Shown: positions 10,354 through 18,977 of the stretch, piece by piece | How positions within the stretch are numbered: position 1 is the first letter of the stretch | Layout of the letters: each line of letters begins with the position of its first letter | Assembly: GCA_002359215.1 (NCBI GenBank) | Contig: DEMN01000004.1 | Span: 1 to 64,000, forward strand | Direction of reading: 5' to 3' | Length of the DNA stretch: 64,000 nt | From: Flavobacteriales bacterium UBA2669 | GTDB lineage: Bacteria; Bacteroidota; Bacteroidia; Flavobacteriales_E; Vicingaceae | Made by a program: the position numbers and the translations under genes | Notes under the pieces: generated by a model | What the model was told of the DNA's origin: nothing | Databases searched by the model: none | The model's input: the letters and a program-made list of their open reading frames with translations, nothing else

Positions 10354-10767
10354 TCCTTTTTTCTGTTCCAAATAACTTTGTAAAATAATGGTGGCACTAA
10401 TCTGATCTACTAAAGCTTTATTCTGTCGTGCTTTTTTCTTCAAACCACCATCTATCATGGTCTGAAAAGCCATTTTTGAGGTAAACCTTTCATCAATCCT
10501 TTCTATTGTTACCTTCGGAAATTTTTTGGTGATGTGTTTAACAAAAGGTTCTATAAATCTAGCCGATTGTGCAGGTTGATTTTTTAAATCCATTGCTAAT
10601 CCAACTACAATAGTTTCTACCTCATATTTACTAAGATAATCCTCCAAAAAAGTAATAATATCTTTTACATGAACAGTTGTTAAACCGCTAGCAATAATCT
10701 GTAAATCATCCGTTACAGCTACTCCCACTCTTTTTTGTCCGTAATCTATTGCTAAAACCCTTGCCAT
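10345..10767 (-). CDS. ruvX: Putative pre-16S rRNA nuclease / Holliday junction resolvase-like, YqgF family
   Basis: A 140-aa protein of the usual RuvX/YqgF length with an RNase H-like fold. The first catalytic Asp is in LAIDYGQKRVGVA (Asp7). The second acidic position is in IERIDERFTS, and the last Asp is in KALVDQISA. E. coli YqgF processes the 5' end of 16S rRNA, and the family is also annotated as a Holliday junction resolvase. It is a single gene whose 3' end overlaps the convergent substrate-binding protein gene by 9 bases, and it is divergent from ribBA. Confidence 0.93.
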   Translation of the reverse strand: MARVLAIDYGQKRVGVAVTDDLQIIASGLTTVHVKDIITFLEDYLSKYEVETIVVGLAMDLKNQPAQSARFIEPFVKHITKKFPKVTIERIDERFTSKMAFQTMIDGGLKKKARQNKALVDQISATIILQSYLEQKKGLI

Positions 10768-10826
10768 TTTTTTAAATTCTATGTCTATTTATAACTGTTT
10801 AACGAATTATCACCATTCAATTTTAG

Positions 10827-10834
10827 TAATTTTG
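10827..10834 (+). promoter_or_regulatory. Predicted -7 box of ribBA
   Basis: TAATTTTG is an exact TAnnTTTG match 24-31 bases ahead of the ribBA ATG, which implies a leader of only about 15-18 nt. No FMN riboswitch would fit in the 90-base gap between ruvX and ribBA. Confidence 0.5.
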
Positions 10835-10857
10835 CTAAAAATAATTTATACAACTTA

Positions 10858-12072
10858 ATGGAAGCAAAATTAAACAAAATAGAAGAAGCGATTGAAGATA
10901 TCAAAAATGGTAAAATTATTATTGTTGTTGATGATGAAGATAGAGAAAATGAAGGTGATTTTTTAGCAGCAGCAAGAGCTGTAACTCCCGAAATGATTAA
11001 CTTTATGGCAACACACGGTAGAGGTCTTATTTGTGCTCCATTAATTCAAGACAGGTGTGATGAATTAGGCTTAGACTTAATGGTAAATCAGAATAACGCT
11101 GCTTACGAAACACCATTTACCGTTTCTGTAGATTTAATTGGTGAAGGTTGTACTACGGGGATTTCTGCTTCCGATAGGTCTAAAACCATTAAAGCATTAA
11201 TTAATCCTAATACAAAAAAAGAACAATTAGGCAAACCAGGACATATTTTCCCTTTAAGAGCTAAAAGAGGTGGTGTTTTAAGAAGAGCCGGACATACGGA
11301 AGCTGCTATAGATTTTGCCAGATTAGCAGGTTTTGAACCCGCTGGTGTAATTGTAGAAATTATGAATGAAGATGGTACTATGGCTCGTCTTCCTGAATTA
11401 TTAAAGATTGCTGAAAAACACCAACTTAAAATAGTTAGCATTAAAGATTTAATTTCTTATCGTTTACAACACGAAACGCTAATTAAAAGAGAAGTTACCA
11501 TTGATTTACCTACGGAGTATGGCGATTTTAAAATGGCAGCTTATAAGCAAACAACTAATGATATGGATCATTTAGCCATTTTTAAAGGAGAATGGGAAAA
11601 AGATGAACCTGTTTTAGTTAGGGTTCACTCTTCCTGCATGACAGGCGATATATTTGGGTCTTGCCGATGCGATTGCGGCCCTCAATTGCACAAAGCAATG
11701 GAAATGATTGAAAAAGAAGGAAAAGGTGTTGTAGTTTACATGAACCAAGAAGGAAGAGGCATCGGCTTGATGAACAAACTTAAGGCATACAAACTTCAGG
11801 AAGAAGGTAGAGATACCGTTGAGGCAAACATAGAACTAGGTTTTAAAGCTGACGAACGTGATTATGGTATTGGAGCACAGATTTTACGTGATTTAGGTGT
11901 TTCTAAGATGAAGTTGATGAGTAACAACCCTAAAAAGAGAACAGGCTTATTAGGTTATGGTCTTGAAATAGTGGATAATGTAGCCTTAGAAATTGAATCT
12001 AATTTGCATAACGAAAGCTACCTTAAAACCAAAAAAAGTAAAATGGGGCATCAACTTAATTTGAAGCCTTAG
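10858..12072 (+). CDS. ribBA: Bifunctional 3,4-dihydroxy-2-butanone-4-phosphate synthase / GTP cyclohydrolase II
   Basis: This protein supplies both precursors of riboflavin. The N-terminal RibB domain (about 1-203) makes dihydroxybutanone phosphate from ribulose 5-phosphate and shows the acidic loop DDEDRENEGDF and the RAGHTEA motif. The C-terminal RibA domain (about 208-400) opens the GTP imidazole ring. It has the zinc cysteines in SSCMTGDIFGSCRCDCG and the NQEGRGIGL active-site segment. The length of 404 aa is normal for the fused enzyme. It is a monocistronic-looking gene with its own promoter box and 115 bases before fhs. Function is secure. Confidence 0.97.
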   Translation: MEAKLNKIEEAIEDIKNGKIIIVVDDEDRENEGDFLAAARAVTPEMINFMATHGRGLICAPLIQDRCDELGLDLMVNQNNAAYETPFTVSVDLIGEGCTTGISASDRSKTIKALINPNTKKEQLGKPGHIFPLRAKRGGVLRRAGHTEAAIDFARLAGFEPAGVIVEIMNEDGTMARLPELLKIAEKHQLKIVSIKDLISYRLQHETLIKREVTIDLPTEYGDFKMAAYKQTTNDMDHLAIFKGEWEKDEPVLVRVHSSCMTGDIFGSCRCDCGPQLHKAMEMIEKEGKGVVVYMNQEGRGIGLMNKLKAYKLQEEGRDTVEANIELGFKADERDYGIGAQILRDLGVSKMKLMSNNPKKRTGLLGYGLEIVDNVALEIESNLHNESYLKTKKSKMGHQLNLKP

Positions 12073-12187
12073 GAGATTTTTTCTGTACTTATCCTTTCAA
12101 AAATTAATCTTACAAGTTCGACAATCAAATATTTGTAGCTGAACAAAATTTTCCTATTTTTAACTTTTAAACTTAAATATATAAAAT

Positions 12188-13864
12188 ATGGGATTTCCTT
12201 CTGACATTGAAATAGCACAAAATACTAAGCTAAAACACATTACATCAATTTCTTCTTACTTAAATATAAATGAAGATGATATTGAAATGTATGGAAAATA
12301 TAAGGCTAAACTTCCTTTAAGCCTTATTAGTCAGGAAAACATTAATAAAAGCAATTTAATTTTAGTTACTGCCCTTACTCCTACTCCTGCCGGAGAAGGA
12401 AAAACTACTACCTCTATAGGTTTAACTGAAGGACTTAATAAAATTGGCAAGAAAACTACTGTAGTTTTAAGAGAACCTTCTTTAGGTCCTGTTTTTGGAA
12501 TTAAAGGTGGAGCTGCTGGTGGCGGTTATGCTCAAGTAGTTCCTATGGAAGATATTAACCTACATTTTACAGGAGATTTTTCTGCAATAGAAAAAGCCAA
12601 TAACCTCTTGTCTGCTTTAATAGATAACAACATTCAAAATAAAACCAATAATTTAAATATAGACCCTAGAACCATTGTCTGGAAAAGAGTAATGGATATG
12701 AATGACAGAGCTTTAAGAGACATTGTTATCGGCTTAGGCGGAACAGGAAACGGCATTCCCAGACAAGACGGATTTAACATCACCCCTGCTTCGGAAGTAA
12801 TGGCAATTTTATGTATGTCGGAAAACTTTGAAGACTTAAAAAATAAGCTAGGAAATATTTTTGTTGGATTTACTTTCGATAAAAAACCTGTTTATGCAAG
12901 AGATTTAAAGGCTGAAAATGCAATGGCTATCTTACTTAAAGACGCTATAAAACCTAACTTAGTTCAAACATTAGAAGGAAACCCTGCTATTATTCATGGA
13001 GGTCCGTTTGCCAACATTGCTCAGGGAACTAACACTATTTTAGCTACAAAAATGGGATTATCTTTATCGGAATATGTTGTAACAGAAGCTGGTTTTGGTG
13101 CCGACTTGGGTGCTGAAAAATTCTTAGATATAAAATGTGTTTCCGGTGGATTAAAACCTAAAGCACTAGTTTTGGTAGCAACTATAAGAGCTTTACGTCA
13201 CCATGGCGGAGCTACCAAAGAACAATATAACGATGCTAGTGTTGAAAGAGTAAGCAATGGTTTTGCTAACCTTGAGAAGCATATTGAAAACTGTAAAAAA
13301 TTCGGATTAAACCCAGTGGTTGCTATTAACGCTTTCCCTACTGATAGTGCTGAAGAAGTAAAACTTATTCAAGATAGATGTGCCGATTTAGGCGTAAAAG
13401 CCATTGTTGCCGAAGGTTTTGCCAAAGGTGGTGATGGAATGACTAATATAGCTCAAGCTGTTGTTGAAGAAATTGAAAGTGGAAAAAATAACTTTAAACC
13501 ACTTTACGATTGGAAACTTCCTATTAAAGAAAAAATTGAAATTATTGCTAAAAATATTTATGGAGCTGACGGTGTAGAGTATTCTAAAAAGGCCCTAACC
13601 GATTTGAAAAAAATTGACAGCTTAGGAATGAGCGACTTTCCAGTATGTATGGCTAAAACTCAAAAATCTTTTTCTGACAACGAAAGTCTAATTGGCAGAC
13701 CGACAGGATTTACTGTTAGTGTTAGAGAATTTGAATTTGCATCTGGTGCAGGTTTTATTATTCCTATTTTAGGTAACATGATGCGTATGCCAGGATTACC
13801 TGCTATTCCTGCATCTGAAGGAATGTCTATTGATAATGATGGGAAAATTAGTGGATTGTCTTAA
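12188..13864 (+). CDS. fhs: Formate--tetrahydrofolate ligase
   Basis: This enzyme joins formate to tetrahydrofolate with ATP to make 10-formyl-THF for purine and initiator fMet-tRNA synthesis. The P-loop-like motif TPAGEGKTTTSIGL lies near residues 65-78. The family signatures GIKGGAAGGGYAQVVPMEDINLH and the later FANIAQGTN segment are intact. The length of 558 aa is normal. It ends 4 bases before the stop of the convergent methyltransferase gene, with no room for a separate terminator. The 115-base leader region holds no exact promoter box. Confidence 0.97.
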   Translation: MGFPSDIEIAQNTKLKHITSISSYLNINEDDIEMYGKYKAKLPLSLISQENINKSNLILVTALTPTPAGEGKTTTSIGLTEGLNKIGKKTTVVLREPSLGPVFGIKGGAAGGGYAQVVPMEDINLHFTGDFSAIEKANNLLSALIDNNIQNKTNNLNIDPRTIVWKRVMDMNDRALRDIVIGLGGTGNGIPRQDGFNITPASEVMAILCMSENFEDLKNKLGNIFVGFTFDKKPVYARDLKAENAMAILLKDAIKPNLVQTLEGNPAIIHGGPFANIAQGTNTILATKMGLSLSEYVVTEAGFGADLGAEKFLDIKCVSGGLKPKALVLVATIRALRHHGGATKEQYNDASVERVSNGFANLEKHIENCKKFGLNPVVAINAFPTDSAEEVKLIQDRCADLGVKAIVAEGFAKGGDGMTNIAQAVVEEIESGKNNFKPLYDWKLPIKEKIEIIAKNIYGADGVEYSKKALTDLKKIDSLGMSDFPVCMAKTQKSFSDNESLIGRPTGFTVSVREFEFASGAGFIIPILGNMMRMPGLPAIPASEGMSIDNDGKISGLS

Positions 13865-13868
13865 CCCA

Positions 13869-14576
13869 CTATCCTAGTAAAAACACACAAGGTCTTTTGT
13901 TTAAGTCAATTTTTGTGCTTTTCCATTCGACAATGGTTTTGGTAACAATTTGCTCTGAAGCCATTGTAATATCAACAGCTACACACAATTTTGTATTAGG
14001 ATTACAGTTAGCCAATAAATCCTCCATTACATGATGATTTCTATAAGGCGTTTCAATAAAAAGTTGTGTTTGCTTTTGAGCAATGGCCATCCTTTCTAAG
14101 TCTTTTAATTTCCTAACCCTGTCTTTTTGTTCTTTTGGTAAATAGCCATTAAAACAAAAACTTTGTCCGTTAAAACCACTTGCCATTAACGATAATAAAA
14201 TTGACGAAGGACCAACCAATGGAACTACTTTAATATTATTTTGATGAGCCAGAGCTACAACATCTGCTCCAGGGTCGGCAACTCCAGGACAACCAGCATC
14301 GGAAATAACACCAATATTTTTCCCTTCATCTATTGGTTTCAGAAAAGTGGGCAACATATCTAAATTGGTTCTTTTATTTATTTCATAAAAAACCAAATCG
14401 TCTATTACCTTCTCTGGTGCCGTTTTTTTGATAAACCTTCTGGCAGTTTTAATATTTTCTACAACAAAAACATCTATTTCTTGTAAAATGGTATTGTTAA
14501 ATGATGGAATAACCTGACTGTAAGCAGATTCTCCTAAAGTGGTAGGTATTAAATATAATATTCCTTTATTGTTCAT
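13869..14576 (-). CDS. SAM-dependent methyltransferase, tetrapyrrole-methylase fold (RsmI-like)
   Basis: A 235-aa protein. It carries GVISDAGCPGVADPG (about residues 91-105), the SAM-binding loop shared by RsmI, and the later VPLVGPSS and GYLPKEQKDR motifs of that family. RsmI 2'-O-methylates C1402 of 16S rRNA. This protein starts with YLIPTTLGES instead of RsmI's typical ATPIGNL, and it is shorter than the usual 270-290 aa. It is therefore best called an RsmI-like paralogue that is common in Bacteroidota and whose substrate is not certain. It is the last gene of a tight three-gene operon after DAHPS-CM and the phosphatase, 1 base from the latter. Confidence 0.88.
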   Translation of the reverse strand: MNNKGILYLIPTTLGESAYSQVIPSFNNTILQEIDVFVVENIKTARRFIKKTAPEKVIDDLVFYEINKRTNLDMLPTFLKPIDEGKNIGVISDAGCPGVADPGADVVALAHQNNIKVVPLVGPSSILLSLMASGFNGQSFCFNGYLPKEQKDRVRKLKDLERMAIAQKQTQLFIETPYRNHHVMEDLLANCNPNTKLCVAVDITMASEQIVTKTIVEWKSTKIDLNKRPCVFLLG

Positions 14577-14577
14577 C

Positions 14578-15036
14578 TTAAAATTGTTTTATAAATATCT
14601 CACAAGCATTATCTAATAACTGATAAACTTCTTCAAACCCAGCTTCTCCGCCATAATAGGGATCCGGTACATTTCTATTTTCATTTGGATAAGCTAAATT
14701 TAAAAATAAAGATACTTTTTGTTTATCAGCATCGGTTTTGGCAAGATCTAAAATATTATTATGGTTAGAACTATCCATCGCAAAAATATAATCAAACTCC
14801 TGAAAATCATCATAGGTGAACTGTCTTGCTTGTTGATGAGAAATATCTATATCATACTCTAATGCTTTAGCTTGCATTCTTTTGTCTGGAGCTTCTCCAA
14901 TATGGTAATTAGATGTTCCTGCAGAATCTACCAATAAATTCAACCCTTTATCCTTCACTTTAGCTTCTAAAATGCCTTGTGCCATTGCCGACCTACAAAT
15001 ATTTCCTAAACAAACAAATAATACTTTTTGCATCAT
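14578..15036 (-). CDS. Low-molecular-weight protein-tyrosine phosphatase
   Basis: A 152-aa protein with the LMW-PTP catalytic loop C-x5-R as CLGNICRS (Cys9, Arg15) and the general-acid loop DPYYGG near residue 121. These enzymes dephosphorylate phosphotyrosine and often oppose tyrosine kinases of polysaccharide export. No such kinase lies nearby. The second codon is also ATG, so the start may be one residue later. It is the middle gene of an operon, 8 bases after DAHPS-CM and 1 base before the RsmI-like gene. Confidence 0.93.
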   Translation of the reverse strand: MMQKVLFVCLGNICRSAMAQGILEAKVKDKGLNLLVDSAGTSNYHIGEAPDKRMQAKALEYDIDISHQQARQFTYDDFQEFDYIFAMDSSNHNNILDLAKTDADKQKVSLFLNLAYPNENRNVPDPYYGGEAGFEEVYQLLDNACEIFIKQF

Positions 15037-15044
15037 CTTACTTT

Positions 15045-16118
15045 TTAATTTTCTTCATTCATTATATTACTCTGAAGCTTAATAGATTCAATATGAATTT
15101 CTGTAAATAAATTTCTAATAAATCGTTCACTCAATCCTTTTTCTTTAGCTTCTTCCAATGCTTTTAATAAAATTTCTTCCCAACGTTTCGGTTGTAAAAT
15201 CTGAATATTGTTTTCTTTTTTATATTGAGCTAACTCATTAATCAGTTCCATTCTTTTTGAAAGTATATCCAACAATTCTCCATCAAGCACATTTATGCTT
15301 CTTCTTATTTTATCTAGTTCTGTAGTAAGTGTTGGACTTAATTTAGTTTTTCTAACAACTAACTGATTAACAAATACTTCAAGAGTTTTAGGAGTTATTT
15401 GTTGCAGTGAATCACTTAAAGCATTATCAGGATCTAAATGTGTTTCTATCATTAATCCATCAAAATCTAAATCCATTGCTTTTTGAGCAACAGTAAAAAG
15501 ATTATCACGCTTGCCACAGATATGACTAGGGTCACAAATCATTGTTAAATCTGGATAATGCTGCATTAACTCAATAGGAATTTGCCACTGAGGTGGATTT
15601 CTATAATATGAATCGCCATATTTTGAAAATCCTCTGTGAATTGCTCCTATTTTTGAGATACCTACTTTTGCAAAACGCTCTATGGCTCCTTCCCAAAGTT
15701 GTAAGTCTGGATTGATTGGGTTTTTTATTAAAACCGTAGCATCTGTAGCACGTAACGCGTCTGCAATTTCTTGAACTACAAAAGGGTTAACAGTAGTTCT
15801 TGCTCCTATCCATAATACATCAACACCATATTTCAAAGCTTCTTCAACATGTTGTGTATTGGCGACTTCTATGGCTGTTTTTAACCCTGTAGCTTCTTTT
15901 GCTTTTTGTAACCATTTTAACGCTTCTAAACCAACTCCTTCAAAACTACCTGGTTTCGTTCGTGGCTTCCATATTCCGGCTCTTAGTACATCAACTTTAT
16001 TAAGTGCTTTTAAAGCCATAGCTGTTTGTAATAACTGCTCTTCAGATTCAGCACTACATGGTCCACTAATAATAATGGGACTTGCTTTATTGCTTAATAT
16101 TTTATTGATAGACTTCAA
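15045..16118 (-). CDS. Fused 3-deoxy-7-phosphoheptulonate synthase / chorismate mutase
   Basis: This protein catalyses the first step of the shikimate pathway and the later chorismate-to-prephenate step on one chain. The DAHP synthase domain (about 10-262) is the type Ib, KDO8PS-like form: IISGPCSAES, RAGIWKPRTKPGSFEG, and the metal/substrate histidines in GAIHRGF and DPSHICG. A short linker leads to an AroQ-type chorismate mutase helical domain (about 265-350: LDKIRRSINVLDGELLDILSKRMELI). The fusion presumably lets prephenate or chorismate binding at the mutase domain control the synthase. It heads the operon with the phosphatase and the RsmI-like gene. A TAACTTTG box begins 20 bases upstream of the ATG. 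Confidence 0.95.
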   Translation of the reverse strand: MKSINKILSNKASPIIISGPCSAESEEQLLQTAMALKALNKVDVLRAGIWKPRTKPGSFEGVGLEALKWLQKAKEATGLKTAIEVANTQHVEEALKYGVDVLWIGARTTVNPFVVQEIADALRATDATVLIKNPINPDLQLWEGAIERFAKVGISKIGAIHRGFSKYGDSYYRNPPQWQIPIELMQHYPDLTMICDPSHICGKRDNLFTVAQKAMDLDFDGLMIETHLDPDNALSDSLQQITPKTLEVFVNQLVVRKTKLSPTLTTELDKIRRSINVLDGELLDILSKRMELINELAQYKKENNIQILQPKRWEEILLKALEEAKEKGLSERFIRNLFTEIHIESIKLQSNIMNEEN

Positions 16119-16137
16119 TATATTGAAAAATGAAGTA

Positions 16138-16145
16138 CAAAGTTA
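16138..16145 (-). promoter_or_regulatory. Predicted -7 box of the DAHPS-CM operon
   Basis: TAACTTTG on the minus strand matches TAnnTTTG and lies 20 bases before the ATG at 16118. It sits in the 56 bases between the 43-aa small ORF and DAHPS-CM. A -33 element is not evident. Confidence 0.4.
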
Positions 16146-16174
16146 GCTAAGTTAAATTGAAGTTGACTAAATAA

Positions 16175-16306
16175 TTAAATGTAAAATGAAAGTAGATAAC
16201 CTACAATAAAAACACACAGAGCAATAACAATGTAAAACAAAACCCTTTGAGTTTTTTTGCTCATTGGCTTGTAGATGGGAGCAGGCTTATCGAATCTGTT
16301 AAACAT
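16175..16306 (-). CDS. Small single-pass membrane protein (43 aa)
   Basis: An ATG at 16306 opens 43 codons ending in TAA at 16175. Residues 1-21 (MFNRFDKPAPIYKPMSKKTQ and Arg) are basic and proline-containing. Residues 22-43 form one hydrophobic helix ending the protein, with IVIALCVFIVGYLLSFYI at its core. The basic N-terminus predicts N-in orientation. It sits alone in the 264-base gap between dnaA and DAHPS-CM, on the same strand as both, just after the dnaA terminator. The charge pattern, the well-formed helix and the codon use look like a real gene. Function is unknown and I recognise no family. Confidence 0.6.
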   Translation of the reverse strand: MFNRFDKPAPIYKPMSKKTQRVLFYIVIALCVFIVGYLLSFYI

Positions 16307-16323
16307 AGGTTTTTAAAACAAAA

Positions 16324-16357
16324 AAACAGGAAAATCTTAGTTAAGAAATTCCTGTTT
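16324..16357 (-). terminator. Terminator of dnaA
   Basis: AAACAGGAA pairs with TTCCTGTTT, and inside it TCTTA pairs with TAAGA across a symmetric AA/AA internal loop. T-rich sequence follows on the minus strand. It starts 26 bases after the dnaA stop codon. Confidence 0.85.
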
Positions 16358-16382
16358 AGTTAGTGCAAATCTTAAAATTATA

Positions 16383-17816
16383 TTATTGTAAACTAATTTT
16401 CTTTTTCAATTCTTCAATATAACCTCTAAAACGTTTGTCAGTATCCATAAGGTTGTTTACTGTTTTACAAGCATGTAACACTGTTGCGTGGTCTTTTCCA
16501 CCGCAGTGCATTCCAATTGATGCTAGACTAGATTTAGTCATTTGTTTAGAGAAATACATAGCTATTTGACGAGCTTGTACTACTTCTCTTTTTCTAGTTT
16601 TAGATTTTAAGGTTTCAATAGGCATATCAAAATAATCGCAAACTACTTTTTGGATGTAATCTATAGAAACTTCTCTGGCTGTATTTTTAACAAATTTATC
16701 CACCATTTGTCTAGCCAAATCAATATTTACTGCTTTTTTGTTTAGAGAAGATTGAGCTAAAATAGAAATTAAGGCACCTTCTAATTCTCTAACATTGGTA
16801 GTAATACTGTAGGCTATATATTCTACAACATCTTTAGGTAACTCTAACCCTTCGCTATACATTTTCTTTTCTAAAATAGCTATTCTAGTTTCCAAATCAG
16901 GCGATTGAAGATCAGCTGCTAAACCCCATTTAAAACGAGATAACAACCTTTGTTCCATACCAATAATCTCTACTGGTGCTTTATCAGCTGTAAGAATTAT
17001 TTGTTTTCCTGATTGGTGTAAATGATTAAATATGTGGAAGAAAACATCTTGAGTTTTTGCTTTTCCTGCAAAAAACTGAACATCATCAATAATCAACACA
17101 TCTATCATTTGATAGAAATGAATAAAATCGTTTTGTTCGTTATTTTTTACTGCGTCTATAAATTGTTGGGTAAATTTCTCCGATGAAACATACAATACAA
17201 TTTTATTAGGAAATTTATTTTTTACTTCAATACCAATAGCATGAGCCAAATGCGTTTTTCCTAAACCTACTCCACCATATACTAATAATGGATTAAAAGA
17301 AGTTCCTCCAGGATTGTTAGAAACTGCAAAACCAGCAGAGCGAGCCAACCTATTACAGTCTCCTTCAACAAAATTATCAAAAGAATAATTTGGGTTTAAT
17401 TGAGATTCTACATTTAAATGGGCAATTCCAGGTATAATAAATGGATTTCTGATAGATTTGTTTTTATTCAAATCTATAGGCATGTTTACCGGATTGTTTT
17501 TAATGTGTGGTTTATTAGTAGCAGGAATTTTTAAGGTATATGGATTATTGGTTTTGTTGTTATTTTCTATAACAATACTGTACTCTAATCTTCCTTCATT
17601 ACCTAGTTCTTTTTTTATGGTTTTCTTTAAGATGGATACGTAATGTTCTTCCAACCATTCGTAAAAAAACTGGCTAGGAACCTGAATGGTAAGTACTTTA
17701 TCTTTCAGTTTAACAGGAACAATGGGTTCAAACCAAGTTTTGTAACTCTGTAAGCTAACATTGTCTTTTATTACCTGAAGGCAATTTTCCCATACTGAAG
17801 TAAAGTTTTTATCCAT
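16383..17816 (-). CDS. dnaA: Chromosomal replication initiator protein DnaA
   Basis: A 477-aa protein that binds DnaA boxes at oriC and melts the origin. Domain I (about 1-85) begins with VWENCLQVIKDNVSLQSYKTWFEPI. Domain II is a variable asparagine/lysine-rich linker. The AAA+ domain (about 145-360) has Walker A GGVGLGKTH, Walker B VLIIDDVQF and sensor/arginine-finger segments. C-terminal domain IV carries the DNA-binding signature CGGKDHATVLHA. The 234-base upstream gap is AT-rich, but I find no cluster of DnaA boxes in it, so the origin is probably not directly upstream. dnaN is not adjacent. Confidence 0.97.
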   Translation of the reverse strand: MDKNFTSVWENCLQVIKDNVSLQSYKTWFEPIVPVKLKDKVLTIQVPSQFFYEWLEEHYVSILKKTIKKELGNEGRLEYSIVIENNNKTNNPYTLKIPATNKPHIKNNPVNMPIDLNKNKSIRNPFIIPGIAHLNVESQLNPNYSFDNFVEGDCNRLARSAGFAVSNNPGGTSFNPLLVYGGVGLGKTHLAHAIGIEVKNKFPNKIVLYVSSEKFTQQFIDAVKNNEQNDFIHFYQMIDVLIIDDVQFFAGKAKTQDVFFHIFNHLHQSGKQIILTADKAPVEIIGMEQRLLSRFKWGLAADLQSPDLETRIAILEKKMYSEGLELPKDVVEYIAYSITTNVRELEGALISILAQSSLNKKAVNIDLARQMVDKFVKNTAREVSIDYIQKVVCDYFDMPIETLKSKTRKREVVQARQIAMYFSKQMTKSSLASIGMHCGGKDHATVLHACKTVNNLMDTDKRFRGYIEELKKKISLQ

Positions 17817-18050
17817 TTTTAATAACTCCTATTTTTATGTTTTTACTAATTTCTCTCTAAATCCTTAAGAGTCAAAGCTCTTTTAAACTGTTGCGAAACG
17901 GCTGTCTAAATTAATTAAAATAAATTTAATAAGCTGTTTAAAATCAATGATTTTTAGTTTAAAAAACCACCTCTCTTTTGTGCTAACAAATATTTGAATA
18001 AAAAAATGAAAAAAAAAATTTTTATCTATTGTTTTTTATTTTTTTTTTAC

Positions 18051-18977
18051 CTAGATAACGCCTATTTTATCATTATTTAATGTAAAAGCTTTATCTAACG
18101 GGTTGATATAAAAGTCTATTCTACCCAAATAAAGCCCTGCCCAACCAACTTGATTAATTAATGTGATGTTTTCTGCTTTGTTTTTAATACCAGTTGGTTT
18201 ATCTAAAAACGTATGGGTGTGTCCTCCAATTATTAAATCTATATTTTTTGTTTCCTGGGCCAACACATTGTCAGAAACTTTATTGCTTTTGTAGGCATAT
18301 CCCAAATGTGAAAGACATATAATTAAGTGGCACTTTTCATTGTATTTTAAATGTTCTGCTATATTATTTGCAGCAATTATCGGGTTATTGTATTGTGTCT
18401 CGGCATATAATTTTTTGTCTACCAAACCTGCTAATTCCACTCCAATACCAAAAACGCCAATCTTCACATTATCTTTTTCAAATACTTTATATGGAGCGAT
18501 TTTTCCATTCAATATAGTATTAGAAAAATCATAATTCACATTTAAAAATGGAAAATTAGCGTAAGGCAACATTTTATTTAGTCCTTCAATACCATTATCA
18601 AAATCATGATTACCAATAGTAGCAGCATCATATTTCATTAAACTCATTAATTTAAACTCTAATTCTCCACCATACAAATTAAAATAAGGTGTCCCCTGAA
18701 AAATATCTCCGGCATCTAACAATAATACATTTTTTTCTACTGTTCTGATTTGATCTATCAAAGCAGCTCTTTTTGCCGCTCCTCCCATATTAGGATATTT
18801 GAGATCATTGCTCGGAAATGGCTCTATATGACTATGAGTGTCATTGGTATGTAAAATAGTAATTTTTGTGTGATTTTTTTTAAGGATGGCAGCCGAAAGA
18901 GGATTTAATGTAGCAGTTCCAAGCAAAGATACGCCACCTAAAAAAGATTGTTTTATAAAAGTTCTTCTGTTACTCAT
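18051..18977 (-). CDS. 5'-nucleotidase-type metallophosphatase, N-terminal catalytic domain only
   Basis: A 308-aa protein with a twin-arginine-like leader (SNRRTFIKQSFLGG and a hydrophobic stretch to about residue 32), suggesting folded export. The calcineurin-like metallophosphoesterase motifs are complete: HTNDTHSH, LDAGDIFQG, GNHD near residue 122, CLSHLG and GGHTH. This is the catalytic half of UshA-type 5'-nucleotidases; the substrate-binding C-terminal half is encoded by the separate gene just upstream in the operon. The ATG lies 8 bases inside that gene, so the two are translationally coupled. Likely role: periplasmic hydrolysis of nucleotides or related phosphoesters. Exact substrate unknown. 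Confidence 0.9.
   Translation of the reverse strand: MSNRRTFIKQSFLGGVSLLGTATLNPLSAAILKKNHTKITILHTNDTHSHIEPFPSNDLKYPNMGGAAKRAALIDQIRTVEKNVLLLDAGDIFQGTPYFNLYGGELEFKLMSLMKYDAATIGNHDFDNGIEGLNKMLPYANFPFLNVNYDFSNTILNGKIAPYKVFEKDNVKIGVFGIGVELAGLVDKKLYAETQYNNPIIAANNIAEHLKYNEKCHLIICLSHLGYAYKSNKVSDNVLAQETKNIDLIIGGHTHTFLDKPTGIKNKAENITLINQVGWAGLYLGRIDFYINPLDKAFTLNNDKIGVI

Noticed and set aside
17817..18050. Replication origin upstream of dnaA
   Set aside because: The 234-base gap is AT-rich with long A/T runs but shows no cluster of DnaA boxes. dnaN is not adjacent, and Bacteroidota origins are often elsewhere.
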